DNA of 40,744 nt from Thermoleophilia bacterium (GCA_014859345.1 JACUUL010000012.1:1-40744); one strand, 5' to 3'. Positions 1 to 8,262 are shown, counted from the first letter of the stretch. Program-made: numbers and translations. Notes: generated by a model not told the origin, from the sequence alone.

Positions 1-100
1 GCCGTCTGCTAGAATTTTGTAACCGGGTCGGTCAAACAATCGTAATGAGATCGGAAAATCGCCGCCGGCTCTGTTGACGGGACCTGGTCTGTCCAGAGGA

Positions 101-652
101 ATGAAACTGCTTCTTCACATCTGCTGCGCGCCCTGCGCCACAGCCACCTTCGATGCCTGGCGGGCTCTGGGAACAATTCCCGAGGGGGTCTTCTTCAACC
201 CCAACATTCATCCTTTCAGCGAGTTCCAGCGGCGCCGCGACACCCTTTTGGCCTACGCGAGTGAGATCGGCCTGAGGCTGATCGGAGAACCCGTGTACGA
301 CGTGGCCGGATGGCTGCGCATGGTGGCCGGCAACGACGAGAAGGGCAGGCGCTGCCGGATCTGCATATCAGGGCGGCTGCGCTTCACCGCGGACCTGGCG
401 CGGTCTGCCGGCTTTGAAGCGTTCTCAACCACTCTGCTGATAAGCCCCTGGCAGGAGCATGAAATCATCCGGGAGGAAGGCGAAAAGGCCGCCGCGGCTG
501 CCGGGGTGGAGTTTGCCTACCGGGACTTGAGATCCGAGTACGGGCGCAGCCGGGAGATGTCCCGCGAAGCGGGTCTATACCGCCAGAAATACTGCGGCTG
601 CATCTACAGCGAAGCCGAGACGGCTCTTGAGCGCCGGCGAAAGGCCAGGTAG
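101..652 (+). CDS. queH: Epoxyqueuosine reductase QueH
   Basis: QueH reduces epoxyqueuosine in tRNA to queuosine, the last step of the pathway, using an Fe-S cluster and a further metal site. The protein shows the family's conserved cysteines: HICCAPC at the N-terminus, CRIC in the middle and YCGC near the C-terminus. From ATG 101 it is 183 aa, a normal QueH length. I prefer this ATG to the TTG at 74 in the ORF track because MKLLLHICCAPC is where the family begins, although the purine-rich AGAGGA lies directly against the ATG. queA follows 17 bp downstream, so the two are probably cotranscribed, which supports the assignment. QueH is unrelated to the cobalamin-dependent QueG that does the same job in other bacteria. 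Confidence 0.93.
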   Translation: MKLLLHICCAPCATATFDAWRALGTIPEGVFFNPNIHPFSEFQRRRDTLLAYASEIGLRLIGEPVYDVAGWLRMVAGNDEKGRRCRICISGRLRFTADLARSAGFEAFSTTLLISPWQEHEIIREEGEKAAAAAGVEFAYRDLRSEYGRSREMSREAGLYRQKYCGCIYSEAETALERRRKAR

Positions 653-669
653 GGCGGAGACGCTTCCGC

Positions 670-1755
670 ATGCGCACCAGTGAACTCGATTACAGCCTTC
701 CCCCCGAGCTTGTCGCCCAGCGCCCGGTGACCCCGCGCGACCGGAGCCGCCTGCTGGTTTACGACCGCTCCAGCGGGCGTATCGATCACAGCCTCCTGCC
801 GGATCTGGCCGCCAACCTGAGCCCTGGTGACATTCTGGTTTACAACGACTCGCGAGTCATCCGGGCGCGCCTTCAGGCGGTCAAGCCCGGGGGCGGACGC
901 GTCGAGCTGCTTTTTCTGAGGCGGCGCTCGCCACGCCTCTGGGAGGCGCTGGCCAGGCCGTCCTCCCGGTTAAAGACAGGTTCAGAGCTTGGCCTGGACT
1001 CTCCCGGTCAAAGCGGCATTAGCGGCGGGGCCCGGTCCGGAGCCGCGGCCGGGCGTTTGCCGACTGAAAAACCGGGCCCGTCGCTGAGACTCGAGGAAAA
1101 CCTGGGAGGCGGCCGCTGGCTGGTCAGGAACATGAGCCTGACTCCCACTGAGGAGCTGCTGGAGTCGCGCGGGGAAATGCCGCTGCCTCCATACATCACA
1201 GAAGAACTAAGGGAACCGGAGCGATACCAGACAGTTTACGCCGCCTGTCCCGGCTCGGCGGCGGCCCCCACCGCCGGCCTGCATTTTACGCGGCGATTGA
1301 TGGACCGCATCCGCGATCACGGAATCGGCCTCTTTCCCTTGACCCTGCACATCGGGCTCGACACCTTCCGTCCTGTGCATGAGGACGATCTTTCGCTGCA
1401 CCGGATCCATTCCGAGTACTACCGCATGCCAGCCGCCACGCATAAGGCTGTCGTCCGGACCCGCTCCCGGGGCGGCAGGGTGGTGGCCGTGGGCACTACT
1501 ACGGCCCGGGTCCTGGAGACGGTATACCGGGAGCCGGGTGCGGCTCTGGAGGGAGAGACGGGATTGTTTATAACCCCCGGTTACGCGTTTCGCGCGGTCG
1601 ATGCCCTGCTGACCAATTTCCATCTGCCGAAGTCGACGCTGCTGGCGATGGTAATGGCCTTTGCCGGCATCGACGAAACCCGGGGCATCTACCGGCAGGC
1701 CATCCAGGCCCGGTACCGATTCTACAGCTTCGGCGACGCGATGCTGGTGATCTAG
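670..1755 (+). CDS. queA: S-adenosylmethionine:tRNA ribosyltransferase-isomerase QueA
   Basis: QueA transfers and isomerises the ribosyl part of SAM onto preQ1 in tRNA, giving epoxyqueuosine. The 361-aa product has the hallmark N-terminus (LDYSLPPELVAQRP, then DILVYNDSRVIRARL) and the later blocks AAPTAGLHFT, LHIGLDTFRPV and LLTNFHLPKSTLLAMV. It is a little longer than usual because of a Gly/Ser/Pro-rich insertion of roughly 25 residues around residues 112-138, between two conserved strands. It follows queH closely. In many bacteria tgt comes next, but here tgt lies 7.5 kb away on the same strand. Confidence 0.96.
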   Translation: MRTSELDYSLPPELVAQRPVTPRDRSRLLVYDRSSGRIDHSLLPDLAANLSPGDILVYNDSRVIRARLQAVKPGGGRVELLFLRRRSPRLWEALARPSSRLKTGSELGLDSPGQSGISGGARSGAAAGRLPTEKPGPSLRLEENLGGGRWLVRNMSLTPTEELLESRGEMPLPPYITEELREPERYQTVYAACPGSAAAPTAGLHFTRRLMDRIRDHGIGLFPLTLHIGLDTFRPVHEDDLSLHRIHSEYYRMPAATHKAVVRTRSRGGRVVAVGTTTARVLETVYREPGAALEGETGLFITPGYAFRAVDALLTNFHLPKSTLLAMVMAFAGIDETRGIYRQAIQARYRFYSFGDAMLVI

Positions 1756-1791
1756 CGACGGGGGCTTTGTTTCCGGGCCTCAGGGAGATTC

Positions 1792-1810
1792 AGGGGCTGG
1801 ATTCGCCCCT
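1792..1810. other. Short hairpin between convergent genes
   Basis: AGGGGC and GCCCCT are separated by 7 nt in the 97-bp gap between the ends of queA and the minus-strand gene at 1853-2182. It could act as a two-way transcription stop, but no T-run follows on either strand, so the role is a guess. Confidence 0.3.
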
Positions 1811-1852
1811 TGCGACGGAAACGGGTTTGCTTCCGGAGGGAGAGCCAGGCTC

Positions 1853-2182
1853 CTACGGCATCGGGGGCATTGCCCGTGAGCCGGCCTTTGCTTCCATGGA
1901 ATTGATAGACCGGCCAGCCTGTGGGATGACCATCTTGATGGTATCGAGCCGGAGGATCAGAATATCCGCTTTGCGGGGCTGTTCCTGCGGGTTGCGCAGG
2001 CTGCGGATGCCGGCCTCGGTCACGGGTATATAGTCGTTGTCGCTCGCATTGAGCACATCGCTGATGCGAGACTGGTAGCCGCCGGGCTTGACGTGCATGT
2101 ACCCGTCGATTTCGTGATCGCCGGTGGCGATCCAAACCCTGACAGGCTCTGTCTGGATCTTGCTATGCATCATTGCGTTCAT
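1853..2182 (-). CDS. Small conserved protein, DUF6812-like
   Basis: The 109-aa product is not assignable to a function. Its central part (roughly VRVWIATGDHEIDGYMHV, then SDVLNASDNDYIPVTEAGI and ADILILRLDTIKMVIP) has the layout I associate with small proteins of the DUF6812 type: a strand pair, a short helix naming a small domain, then a further strand pair. No signal peptide or membrane segment is visible. The ATG at 2182 is chosen over the track's 2197 because GGAGG lies 8 nt upstream of it. The gene stands alone, convergent with queA and divergent from the ferredoxin gene. The family name is from memory and unchecked. Confidence 0.68.
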   Translation of the reverse strand: MNAMMHSKIQTEPVRVWIATGDHEIDGYMHVKPGGYQSRISDVLNASDNDYIPVTEAGIRSLRNPQEQPRKADILILRLDTIKMVIPQAGRSINSMEAKAGSRAMPPMP

Positions 2183-2437
2183 TTCTCCATCCTCCATATG
2201 GCCGGATCCCCGGACAGGTTGGCAATATCGGCCCGGAATTTAAAATCTCAGCTGCATCCCCACCTGGCTGAAAAGGCCGATTTACCGGTAATTATCGACA
2301 CGTGCAGGCTTTGCTGTAATCGGAGCGGCCGGCAGCGGTCTGCCGCGAAGACTCATCCATGGCCGCGGGTCCATGTAGTCTCGGGCATCACGGGCAGCCT
2401 GATTCGGAAAAACGAACCCATCATCCGTAATCGCTAA

Positions 2438-2451
2438 TTGGCAACCGCCAA
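2438..2451. promoter_or_regulatory. Palindrome over the -35 element, possible operator
   Basis: TTGGCAACCGCCAA is a perfect 5-4-5 inverted repeat that includes the -35 hexamer. Its position fits a repressor site. No regulator gene is adjacent and the arms are short, so it may be chance. Confidence 0.35.
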
Positions 2452-2466
2452 GCCTACTTATATAAT
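2438..2466 (+). promoter_or_regulatory. Sigma-70 type promoter of the ferredoxin/oxidoreductase pair
   Basis: TTGGCA (2438-2443) and TATAAT (2461-2466) are separated by exactly 17 bp, a near-consensus housekeeping promoter. The predicted start near 2473 leaves about 23 nt of leader before the ATG at 2496. Confidence 0.72.
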
Positions 2467-2495
2467 CCAAAAAGTTCACTAAAGCAGGGCTTCAA

Positions 2496-3074
2496 ATGAC
2501 CCGCAGCAAAAATCCCCGGATGGCAATGATCAGCGGCATGGTGAGAGATCTCACCGGCCCAGCCCATGACTGCGTTTTGATCAGGGCGGACCTTTGCGAC
2601 GGTTGCGGAGATTGCGTCACGGCCTGCGAAAGGGCGGTGGCCGGGAATGAAGGGGAACCGGATTCCGGCGGCGCCCGAATAAGGATCGTCAACAGGCAGG
2701 ATGCCTTCCTGCCCGTCCTCTGCCATAACTGTGAAGAAGCCCCCTGCGTCGCGGCCTGCATGACAGGGTGCCGCAGGAGAGGCTGCAGCGGATTCATCGA
2801 GACCGATTATGCCCGGTGCATGGGCTGCGGGATGTGCATCATGGTATGTCCTTTCGGCGCCATTGCTCCCGTGGGCGACGATCACAAAGCCCGCAAATGT
2901 GATGGCTGTACCGGGATGGATACTCCCGCCTGTGTCATTGCCTGCCGTCCGGGAGCCCTTGTCAAGGGACAGGTTCTCCTGTTCTCCGAGCATGTACGGC
3001 GGCGCTCAGCCGCCGGCATCGCCTCCGCCACCGGGGAGCCGGCCTCAGGCGCAAAAGGACGGGCAAGAGGATGA
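2496..3074 (+). CDS. Four-cluster ferredoxin, CooF/HycB type electron-transfer subunit
   Basis: A 192-aa soluble protein with sixteen cysteines in four sets that should bind four [4Fe-4S] clusters: C34/37/40/44, C76/79/84/88, C108/111/114/118 and C135/138/146/150. This spacing is the CooF/HycB/DmsB pattern, in which the protein wires a catalytic subunit to an electron acceptor. The C-terminal 35 residues are low-complexity. The stop overlaps the next start (ATGA), so the two are translationally coupled. CooF paired with an NAD(P)/FAD oxidoreductase is known from carbon monoxide dehydrogenase clusters and from some tungsten aldehyde oxidoreductase clusters. Neither catalytic gene is in this window, so the partner enzyme is unknown. 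Confidence 0.88.
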   Translation: MTRSKNPRMAMISGMVRDLTGPAHDCVLIRADLCDGCGDCVTACERAVAGNEGEPDSGGARIRIVNRQDAFLPVLCHNCEEAPCVAACMTGCRRRGCSGFIETDYARCMGCGMCIMVCPFGAIAPVGDDHKARKCDGCTGMDTPACVIACRPGALVKGQVLLFSEHVRRRSAAGIASATGEPASGAKGRARG

Positions 3075-4333
3075 GCGCCGGATGCGGCAACGGCGGCGGG
3101 AAAGCGTCCGGCCACGTCATTATCGGGAACTGCGCCGCCGGAATCGCCGCAGCTGAAGCTATCCGCGAAGCCGGCTGCCAGGAGCCGCTCAGCATCATCA
3201 CCGACGAGGAGCATCCCGCCTACGGCCGGCCCCTGACCTCATACGTCCTGGGAGGCAGGGTCAGCCGGGACCAGATCTGGCTCCGGCCGCCTGATTTTTA
3301 CGGCCGGCTCGCCATCGACATCCTCTTCGGGCAGCGGGCTGCCGCCGTCGATTCCAAGGAGAAGTCAGTCGTCATCGAGGGGGGAGGCAAGCTCCGGTAC
3401 GACAGGCTGCTGATCGCCAGTGGCGGCTCTCCCCGGAAACTGCCGGTGCCGGGCGCCGATCTCGCGGGCGTATTTTACCTGCGCACGGTCGCCGATTCCG
3501 ACGCCATCATCGGCCACCTGCCCCGCACGAGGCGGGTTGTGCTGTGCGGCGGCGGGCTGGTGACTGCCAAGGCGATGGACGCTCTACGGCACGTTGACAC
3601 CGTCGAGAGCATGAGCATGGTAGAGATAATGCCGGCGGTTCTTTCGCAGGTGCTCGATGGCGAACCGGCGGCGATCATGGAACAGCATTTCCGTGAAAAC
3701 GGAGTCGACGTGCGCACGGAGACCAGCATAGAGGAAGTCCTGGGCCGGGAAGGCCGGGTAGCAGGCGTGAGACTGAGCAGCGGAGAAGTGCTTGACTGCG
3801 AGATGGTGATCGTGGGGATGGGAGTGATTCCGAACACTGGTTTTCTGGCCGGCAGCGGCATAAAGACCGATTTCGGCATCCTGGTGGATTCATGCCAGCG
3901 GACCAGTGTCCAGGATGTCTTCAGCGCCGGCGACGTGGCCCAGGTGCCGGACTTCTTCGGTGACGGCAGCCGCGTCTGCGCCATCTGGCCCGCTGCCTGC
4001 CAGCAGGGACGGGTGGCCGGGCTCAACATGGCAGGCAGGGAAGCCGTCTACCGGGGCGGCGTCGGAATGAACTCGGCCGAGTTTTTCGGGCTGCCGGTGA
4101 TCGCCGCCGGCATGACGAAGCCAGGTGAAGGGAGGGAGGCGTTCGATTACCGCTCCGGGGAGAAGCAGTTCCGGCGGATCGTTCTGAAAGACGGGGTTGT
4201 CGTGGGATACGTCCTCTTGGGAGAGGTCTCCTGCACCGGGGTGCTGACGGCGATGATCTACAGCCGCCGCAAACTGAACGGGACGGTCCGCGACGTGCTT
4301 GCCGCAGACCTGAGCAATTTCATCCGCTCGTAA
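3071..4333 (+). CDS. NAD(P)/FAD-dependent oxidoreductase, CooF-associated (FNOR-like)
   Basis: This 420-aa flavoprotein belongs to the two-dinucleotide-fold family (NADH oxidase, rubredoxin and ferredoxin reductases). It has an FAD motif at residues 17-35 (IIGNCAAGIAAAEAIREAG, with Asn and Cys inside the usual Gly pattern), an NAD(P) motif near residue 155 (VVLCGGGLVTAKAMDAL), and the second FAD motif FSAGDVAQVPD. The likely job is to pass electrons between the upstream four-cluster ferredoxin and NAD(P)H. It overlaps that gene by 4 bp. The first ten residues are Gly-rich and precede the conserved fold. The gene ends 23 bp from the stop of a convergent operon, with no clear terminator between them. 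Confidence 0.87.
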   Translation: MSAGCGNGGGKASGHVIIGNCAAGIAAAEAIREAGCQEPLSIITDEEHPAYGRPLTSYVLGGRVSRDQIWLRPPDFYGRLAIDILFGQRAAAVDSKEKSVVIEGGGKLRYDRLLIASGGSPRKLPVPGADLAGVFYLRTVADSDAIIGHLPRTRRVVLCGGGLVTAKAMDALRHVDTVESMSMVEIMPAVLSQVLDGEPAAIMEQHFRENGVDVRTETSIEEVLGREGRVAGVRLSSGEVLDCEMVIVGMGVIPNTGFLAGSGIKTDFGILVDSCQRTSVQDVFSAGDVAQVPDFFGDGSRVCAIWPAACQQGRVAGLNMAGREAVYRGGVGMNSAEFFGLPVIAAGMTKPGEGREAFDYRSGEKQFRRIVLKDGVVVGYVLLGEVSCTGVLTAMIYSRRKLNGTVRDVLAADLSNFIRS

Positions 4334-4356
4334 GCGTCGCCCGCCGGCTCCACGCT

Positions 4357-4608
4357 CTAGTAATATGGTGCGGGCCTCCCCCAGGCGATGCCTGCGGCCT
4401 CGAGGGCGGAGATGGTTTTTTCTCCTGATTCGAGGCCGACATGTATCGTGGCGGTATAGGGCTCCACCGATGATACAGACTGGAACATGACTTCTATGCC
4501 CGCGTCTTCGAGGGCAATGCGCGCTCTTTCCCAGTCTCCGTTAAGAAAACCTACCCTGAGCGGCACCGAGCGGATCGTGCCCGCTGCCGCACCTGATGAT
4601 GTGTTCAC
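4357..4608 (-). CDS. Small ACT-like protein, third gene of the molybdoenzyme operon
   Basis: This 83-aa gene is absent from the ORF track as a separate entry. It is visible only as the tail of a spurious 234-aa frame. A GTG at 4608 is preceded by AAAGGAAG about 5 nt upstream and lies 25 bp after the stop of the Fe-S subunit. The product alternates likely strands and helices: LRVGFLNGD, WERARIALEDAGIEV, ATIHVGLESGEKTISALEAAGI. This beta-alpha-beta-beta-alpha order with repeated xALExAGI helix ends looks like a small ACT-type regulatory domain. A maturation or regulatory partner of the molybdoenzyme is possible. The family and function are inferred from shape only. Confidence 0.72.
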   Translation of the reverse strand: MNTSSGAAAGTIRSVPLRVGFLNGDWERARIALEDAGIEVMFQSVSSVEPYTATIHVGLESGEKTISALEAAGIAWGRPAPYY

Positions 4609-4633
4609 GGCGCTTCCTTTCCCTGATTTGATA

Positions 4634-5320
4634 TCACTGTCCGCGGCCCGCGCTGAGCTTTCCGGCGACCGGAACGAGGTGGCGGTGTTCCCGCGTGTCC
4701 CAACTTCCGCCGCCGCTCTCGGCGGCGGCCGCGATCCTGCGGGCTTCCCGCTGCCGGCGCATCGTGGACATGGCATTGATATTGCCGAAATGCAGAGCCT
4801 TGGTGGAGCAGGAAGTGGCGCAGGCCGGCCAAAACCCGGCGTCGACCCGGTCCATGCAGTAATCGCACTTGACGACTTTCTTCGTTTGCGGGTTGAACTG
4901 CGGCGCTCCGAAGGGGCACGCGTAAATGCAGCTCTTGCAGCCGATGCAGGCGGCCTCCTCGATAAAGACGATGCCGTCTTCGCGCTTCTGGCAGGCTCCC
5001 GTGGGGCAGGCCTGGGCGCATGGCGCCACGGGATCGCAGTGGTTGCACTGCATGGCCACAAAGGTTGTGCTGAGGCGGCCGCCGGTCAGCCGGGGCCCTA
5101 CCTGGATGATGCGGATCAGCCGGGGACCGACGGGCAGGCTCTTTTCCAGCTTGCAATGGACCTCGCAGCTGAAACAGTTGACACACCGGTCCTGGTCGTG
5201 CAGCATGGCCCAGCGGTTGCCGGCGCCCCGCAGGGTCACCCGTCCCTCGCGTCCTTCCCAGGGAAGCTTTCTGCCGGCGAATCCCTTTTGCTCTGTGTAT
5301 AGCGGGGTGGTGGCGCTCAT
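4634..5320 (-). CDS. Four-cluster Fe-S subunit of the molybdopterin oxidoreductase (DmsB/PhsB type)
   Basis: From the ATG at 5320 the product is 228 aa. AAGGAGG lies about 10 nt upstream, which favours this start over the track's 5347. Sixteen cysteines form four [4Fe-4S] sets: C46/49/52/56, C92/95/101/105, C125/128/131/135 and C152/155/167/171, including the hallmark CIGCKSCIYACPFGAP. This is the electron-transfer beta subunit paired with DMSO-reductase-family catalytic subunits. The gene begins 23 bp after the catalytic gene's stop. No Tat or Sec signal and no membrane segment is visible, so the complex should be cytoplasmic. The C-terminal 40 residues are less conserved and Arg/Gly/Ala-rich. 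Confidence 0.92.
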   Translation of the reverse strand: MSATTPLYTEQKGFAGRKLPWEGREGRVTLRGAGNRWAMLHDQDRCVNCFSCEVHCKLEKSLPVGPRLIRIIQVGPRLTGGRLSTTFVAMQCNHCDPVAPCAQACPTGACQKREDGIVFIEEAACIGCKSCIYACPFGAPQFNPQTKKVVKCDYCMDRVDAGFWPACATSCSTKALHFGNINAMSTMRRQREARRIAAAAESGGGSWDTREHRHLVPVAGKLSAGRGQ

Positions 5321-5343
5321 AAATCCAGCCTCCTTCTCATGCT

Positions 5344-7950
5344 TCACCGGCCCGCGCCCGGGCTTTCGCCCAGAGCGGGAGCGTTTTCATCTTCGGACGA
5401 TCTGCTCGGCGTGATTGGAGCCCGGTAATAGCCCGGCTCGTATTCCCGCCCCTCATGAATTATCTTCTCGCTTACGGGGTCCCATCGGGGAGCGTTCTCC
5501 TGCGCCACCCGGTTGGTGTAGTGGCCCAGTTCGCCGTCCATGGTCTGGCCTTCGTGGTAGAAGGACTCGGGGTTGACCTGGTAATCGGGGAAGGTGGCTA
5601 TATAATTCCGGGCCCGCTCCAGGGCCCAGCCTCGGTCGGAGCCCTTCTTGCGGATCATCACCAGCTGCGCCTTGAATTCAGCCTGGTTGTAAACCGGATC
5701 GTTGACCACGTCATCAATCAGGAACGAGACGTTGCGGTTGGTTGAGGGCGGCACGAACAACTGGTACTCGTCCGTGGAGCAGCAGATCCATATCTGCCGG
5801 GGATCGGTCTCCGCGGTCACCCAGGCAAAGCCCTCGATCTCCGCCTGCCGGCTGTCGACGATCACCAGGTCGCCATCGGCGATCTCCAGAACCGCCGCCG
5901 TGTCAGGATGGATCTGGATGAAGCGGTCAGGCTCCAGCTCGTCGGTCCAGGGCCACCAGTGGCCCATCTCGTGGAACGAGGAGACGATGCGGCCGGTGCA
6001 CAGGACAAAGGGATGCTCGCTGAACTCCTCGGTGGCCGACACCGGAGTGTGCCCGCCTTCCCGATGCTGCGGCAGGTAATCCCAGCCCAGGTCCCGGAGC
6101 GCATCCGAGGCGATCTCGATCTTACCCGAAGGCGTGGGAAAACGCTTGTCAGTCCCCGGATAGTTCTCTTCCTCGCGGTACATGATCCAGGTGCCGCGGA
6201 CGCTCGCCCCCGGTGTCTGGTAGCTCATGGCCTCCTCCTCGGTGCCCGCCGGCCACATGACGCCGCCCTTGGGCGTTGTCCGGGGATCGAGGGTCTCCTT
6301 GTAGCAGCCCGCGGTGAACTGGTCCTGCTGGTTGAAGAACTTCACCCAGGCGGCCTGGTCTCCCCGGGCCGGGTCCATCTCATCCCGGCATGGAAACCAG
6401 TCCCCCAGGCCCAGCCGGTCGGCTATGCCGATGACCACGTCGATGTCGTTGCGGCATTCCCAGTTCTCGTCGATACATTTGTTATACCATGACATCAACC
6501 GGTTGTTTCCGTGGTGCACCAGCCCCTCCCGCTCGAAAGCAGAGGTGATGGGGAAGGCGACGTGGGCGTGCTGGTAAGTGAAGTTGGGATGGAATGAATT
6601 ATGAATGGCGATATCGACGTTATGGCGGAAGGCCGATGAATACTTATGGGTATTGGGCATCTGGGCCAGCATGTTGCCGTTCCACCACACTCCCCTTACC
6701 GGATATGGCTTCTGGGTGAAGATGGCGTTGGCGAAATTGGCCGCGGAGATGTCCGCCCATGGCACCAGCTTGTTGCTGATGCAGGGCCGCTTCAGCCGGG
6801 GCAGTTCCTCGGTCAGGCGCTCGCCGGAAGGCCTTCCTCCGGCAGTGAAAGCCGTCTTTAGCGGCCGCCTGACCTCAGAAAGATCCCGGCCGGGATTGAG
6901 CGGCGGCCGGCAGTTGTGCAGCCAGTTCCACCCGCCGCCGGGGACGCCTATGCTGCCCGTCAGGGCCAGCAACGCGCCCCAGACGCGGTTGGTGTTGTTG
7001 GAATTGTAAGACTGGGCAGTCCCCAGGCAGCCGGTCATGCTGGCCGGGGTGTTGGTGGCGAAGGCGCGCGCCGCCTCCACGATGCGCTCCCGGGGTACCC
7101 AGGTGATCTTTTCCGCCCGCTCAGGGGGCATGTCGTCAATCAGCGGCCACCATTCGTCGAGGCCCTTGACCCACTTCTCGACGAATTCATGGTTATACAG
7201 GTCCTCCTTGAGGATGACGTTTATCATGGCCATTCCCAGCGCCGAATCGGTATTGGGCCTGAGTTGCAGGGCGATATCGGCCTTGGCCATCGAGGGGTGG
7301 AACCTGGGGTCGACCCAGATGATCTTGGCGCCGTTTTCCCTGGCGTCCAGGATCCAGTTCATGGTGGTGACCTCGGTGGCTCCCATGTGCGAGCCGGCGA
7401 CCAGGATGCATTTAGAGTTGATCCAGTCCTGGGAGGGATTCATCAGCCGTCCCAGTTCCCGGGCGCCGAAGAGGTAGTGCGCGGCCACTCCCGGCGATTC
7501 GCAGCAGATGGGACCCTGCCCGGCCACGTTCGGCGTGCCGAACAGCTTCCCGAAGCGGGCCGCCCCTTCCTTCCAGTTTAGATCCGAGCGGCCCGTCCTC
7601 TGGATGTAAAGGGCTTCCGGCCCGTACTCGTCCTTGAGCCGCTGCAGGCGCTCCGCAGCGAAGTCGAGCGCCGCTTCCCACGAGGCCCGCCGGAACTCCT
7701 GGTCGAGGCTCTCCCTGACCATGGGATATTTGACCCGGAGAGGGTTATAGATATGCTGCATCTGGCCTGAGCCCTTGCAGCACAGAGAGCCTCGACTGCC
7801 CGGATGCTCCGGATCCCCCTTGATGTCCACGATCTTGCCGTCCATGACGTAGACGAGCATTCCGCAGGCCGATTCGCACATGTTGTTGCAGGTGGTAGCG
7901 ACCACCTTGTCATACTTACGGAGGGACTGGCCAGAAGGTCTCAGAGTCAT
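5344..7950 (-). CDS. Molybdopterin oxidoreductase catalytic subunit (DMSO reductase superfamily)
   Basis: The catalytic subunit of a Mo- or W-bis-molybdopterin enzyme, 868 aa from the ATG at 7950, which has AAAGG about 8-9 nt upstream. The track's start at 8043 is a TTG without a ribosome site. The N-terminus holds a [4Fe-4S] motif (C21, C25, C29, then C57 or C58), and ICCESPG near residue 148 lies where the metal-ligand cysteine is expected. A molybdopterin dinucleotide binding domain closes the protein. The substrate cannot be read from the sequence; thiosulfate, polysulfide, arsenate, formate or acetylene-hydratase-like roles all remain possible. There is no Tat signal, no NrfD/DmsC anchor gene and no TorD chaperone gene beside it, which separates it from the usual respiratory operons. 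Confidence 0.92.
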   Translation of the reverse strand: MTLRPSGQSLRKYDKVVATTCNNMCESACGMLVYVMDGKIVDIKGDPEHPGSRGSLCCKGSGQMQHIYNPLRVKYPMVRESLDQEFRRASWEAALDFAAERLQRLKDEYGPEALYIQRTGRSDLNWKEGAARFGKLFGTPNVAGQGPICCESPGVAAHYLFGARELGRLMNPSQDWINSKCILVAGSHMGATEVTTMNWILDARENGAKIIWVDPRFHPSMAKADIALQLRPNTDSALGMAMINVILKEDLYNHEFVEKWVKGLDEWWPLIDDMPPERAEKITWVPRERIVEAARAFATNTPASMTGCLGTAQSYNSNNTNRVWGALLALTGSIGVPGGGWNWLHNCRPPLNPGRDLSEVRRPLKTAFTAGGRPSGERLTEELPRLKRPCISNKLVPWADISAANFANAIFTQKPYPVRGVWWNGNMLAQMPNTHKYSSAFRHNVDIAIHNSFHPNFTYQHAHVAFPITSAFEREGLVHHGNNRLMSWYNKCIDENWECRNDIDVVIGIADRLGLGDWFPCRDEMDPARGDQAAWVKFFNQQDQFTAGCYKETLDPRTTPKGGVMWPAGTEEEAMSYQTPGASVRGTWIMYREEENYPGTDKRFPTPSGKIEIASDALRDLGWDYLPQHREGGHTPVSATEEFSEHPFVLCTGRIVSSFHEMGHWWPWTDELEPDRFIQIHPDTAAVLEIADGDLVIVDSRQAEIEGFAWVTAETDPRQIWICCSTDEYQLFVPPSTNRNVSFLIDDVVNDPVYNQAEFKAQLVMIRKKGSDRGWALERARNYIATFPDYQVNPESFYHEGQTMDGELGHYTNRVAQENAPRWDPVSEKIIHEGREYEPGYYRAPITPSRSSEDENAPALGESPGAGR

Positions 7951-8073
7951 GTCGTCCGCCTTTCCGGGAAGCACCGGCCAGGGAATTGGAACAGTACGGT
8001 CACTAGGCCGGCACAAGCCCCTATGTCTTTGGATGTAAGACAACTTAGAGGCTTAAAGTAGTTATGTTAGGCA

Positions 8074-8101
8074 TTTTTATTGGTGGCTCCTTTTTTGACA
8101 A
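8074..8101 (-). promoter_or_regulatory. Possible promoter of the molybdoenzyme operon
   Basis: On the minus strand TTGTCA (8101-8096) and TAAAAA (8079-8074) are 16 bp apart. The start would fall near 8067, giving a leader of about 117 nt before the ATG at 7950. The -10 is off consensus, so this is moderate evidence. Confidence 0.4.
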
Positions 8102-8170
8102 GGCCTAAATGCAGATGAAACAAATAAGCATTACTGATAAGCAGGCGGGAGATGATTAAGAGAAATGAGA

Positions 8171-8198
8171 GGGGTAAGACTTCAGGGGTAAGACTTCA
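8171..8198. repeat. Perfect 14-bp tandem duplication
   Basis: GGGGTAAGACTTCA occurs twice with no spacer. It lies about 70 bp upstream of the putative promoter of the molybdoenzyme operon. It could be a pair of binding sites or a recent slippage event. Confidence 0.85.
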
Positions 8199-8262
8199 CC
8201 CGCGTGATGAGAGGGTCCGCCGCCGGTCTTGCCGCGGCAGGCGCCGCAGGAATGAGCTTAAC

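Larger units (their letters stand above)
2183..2495. other. Divergent intergenic region
   Basis: This 313-bp gap separates the small minus-strand gene from the ferredoxin gene. Its right end carries a near-consensus promoter and a palindrome, listed separately. The remainder shows no convincing gene. A 65-codon minus-strand ORF at 2282-2479 overlaps the promoter and has no supporting signal. Confidence 0.55.

Noticed and set aside
2282-2479. 65-aa minus-strand ORF upstream of the ferredoxin
   Set aside because: It overlaps the strong promoter, has no ribosome site and resembles no protein I know.
4609-5061. Upstream part of the 234-aa minus-strand ORF ending at 4357
   Set aside because: It is out of frame with the Fe-S subunit and Arg/Pro/Ser-rich. 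Only its last 83 codons form a plausible gene.
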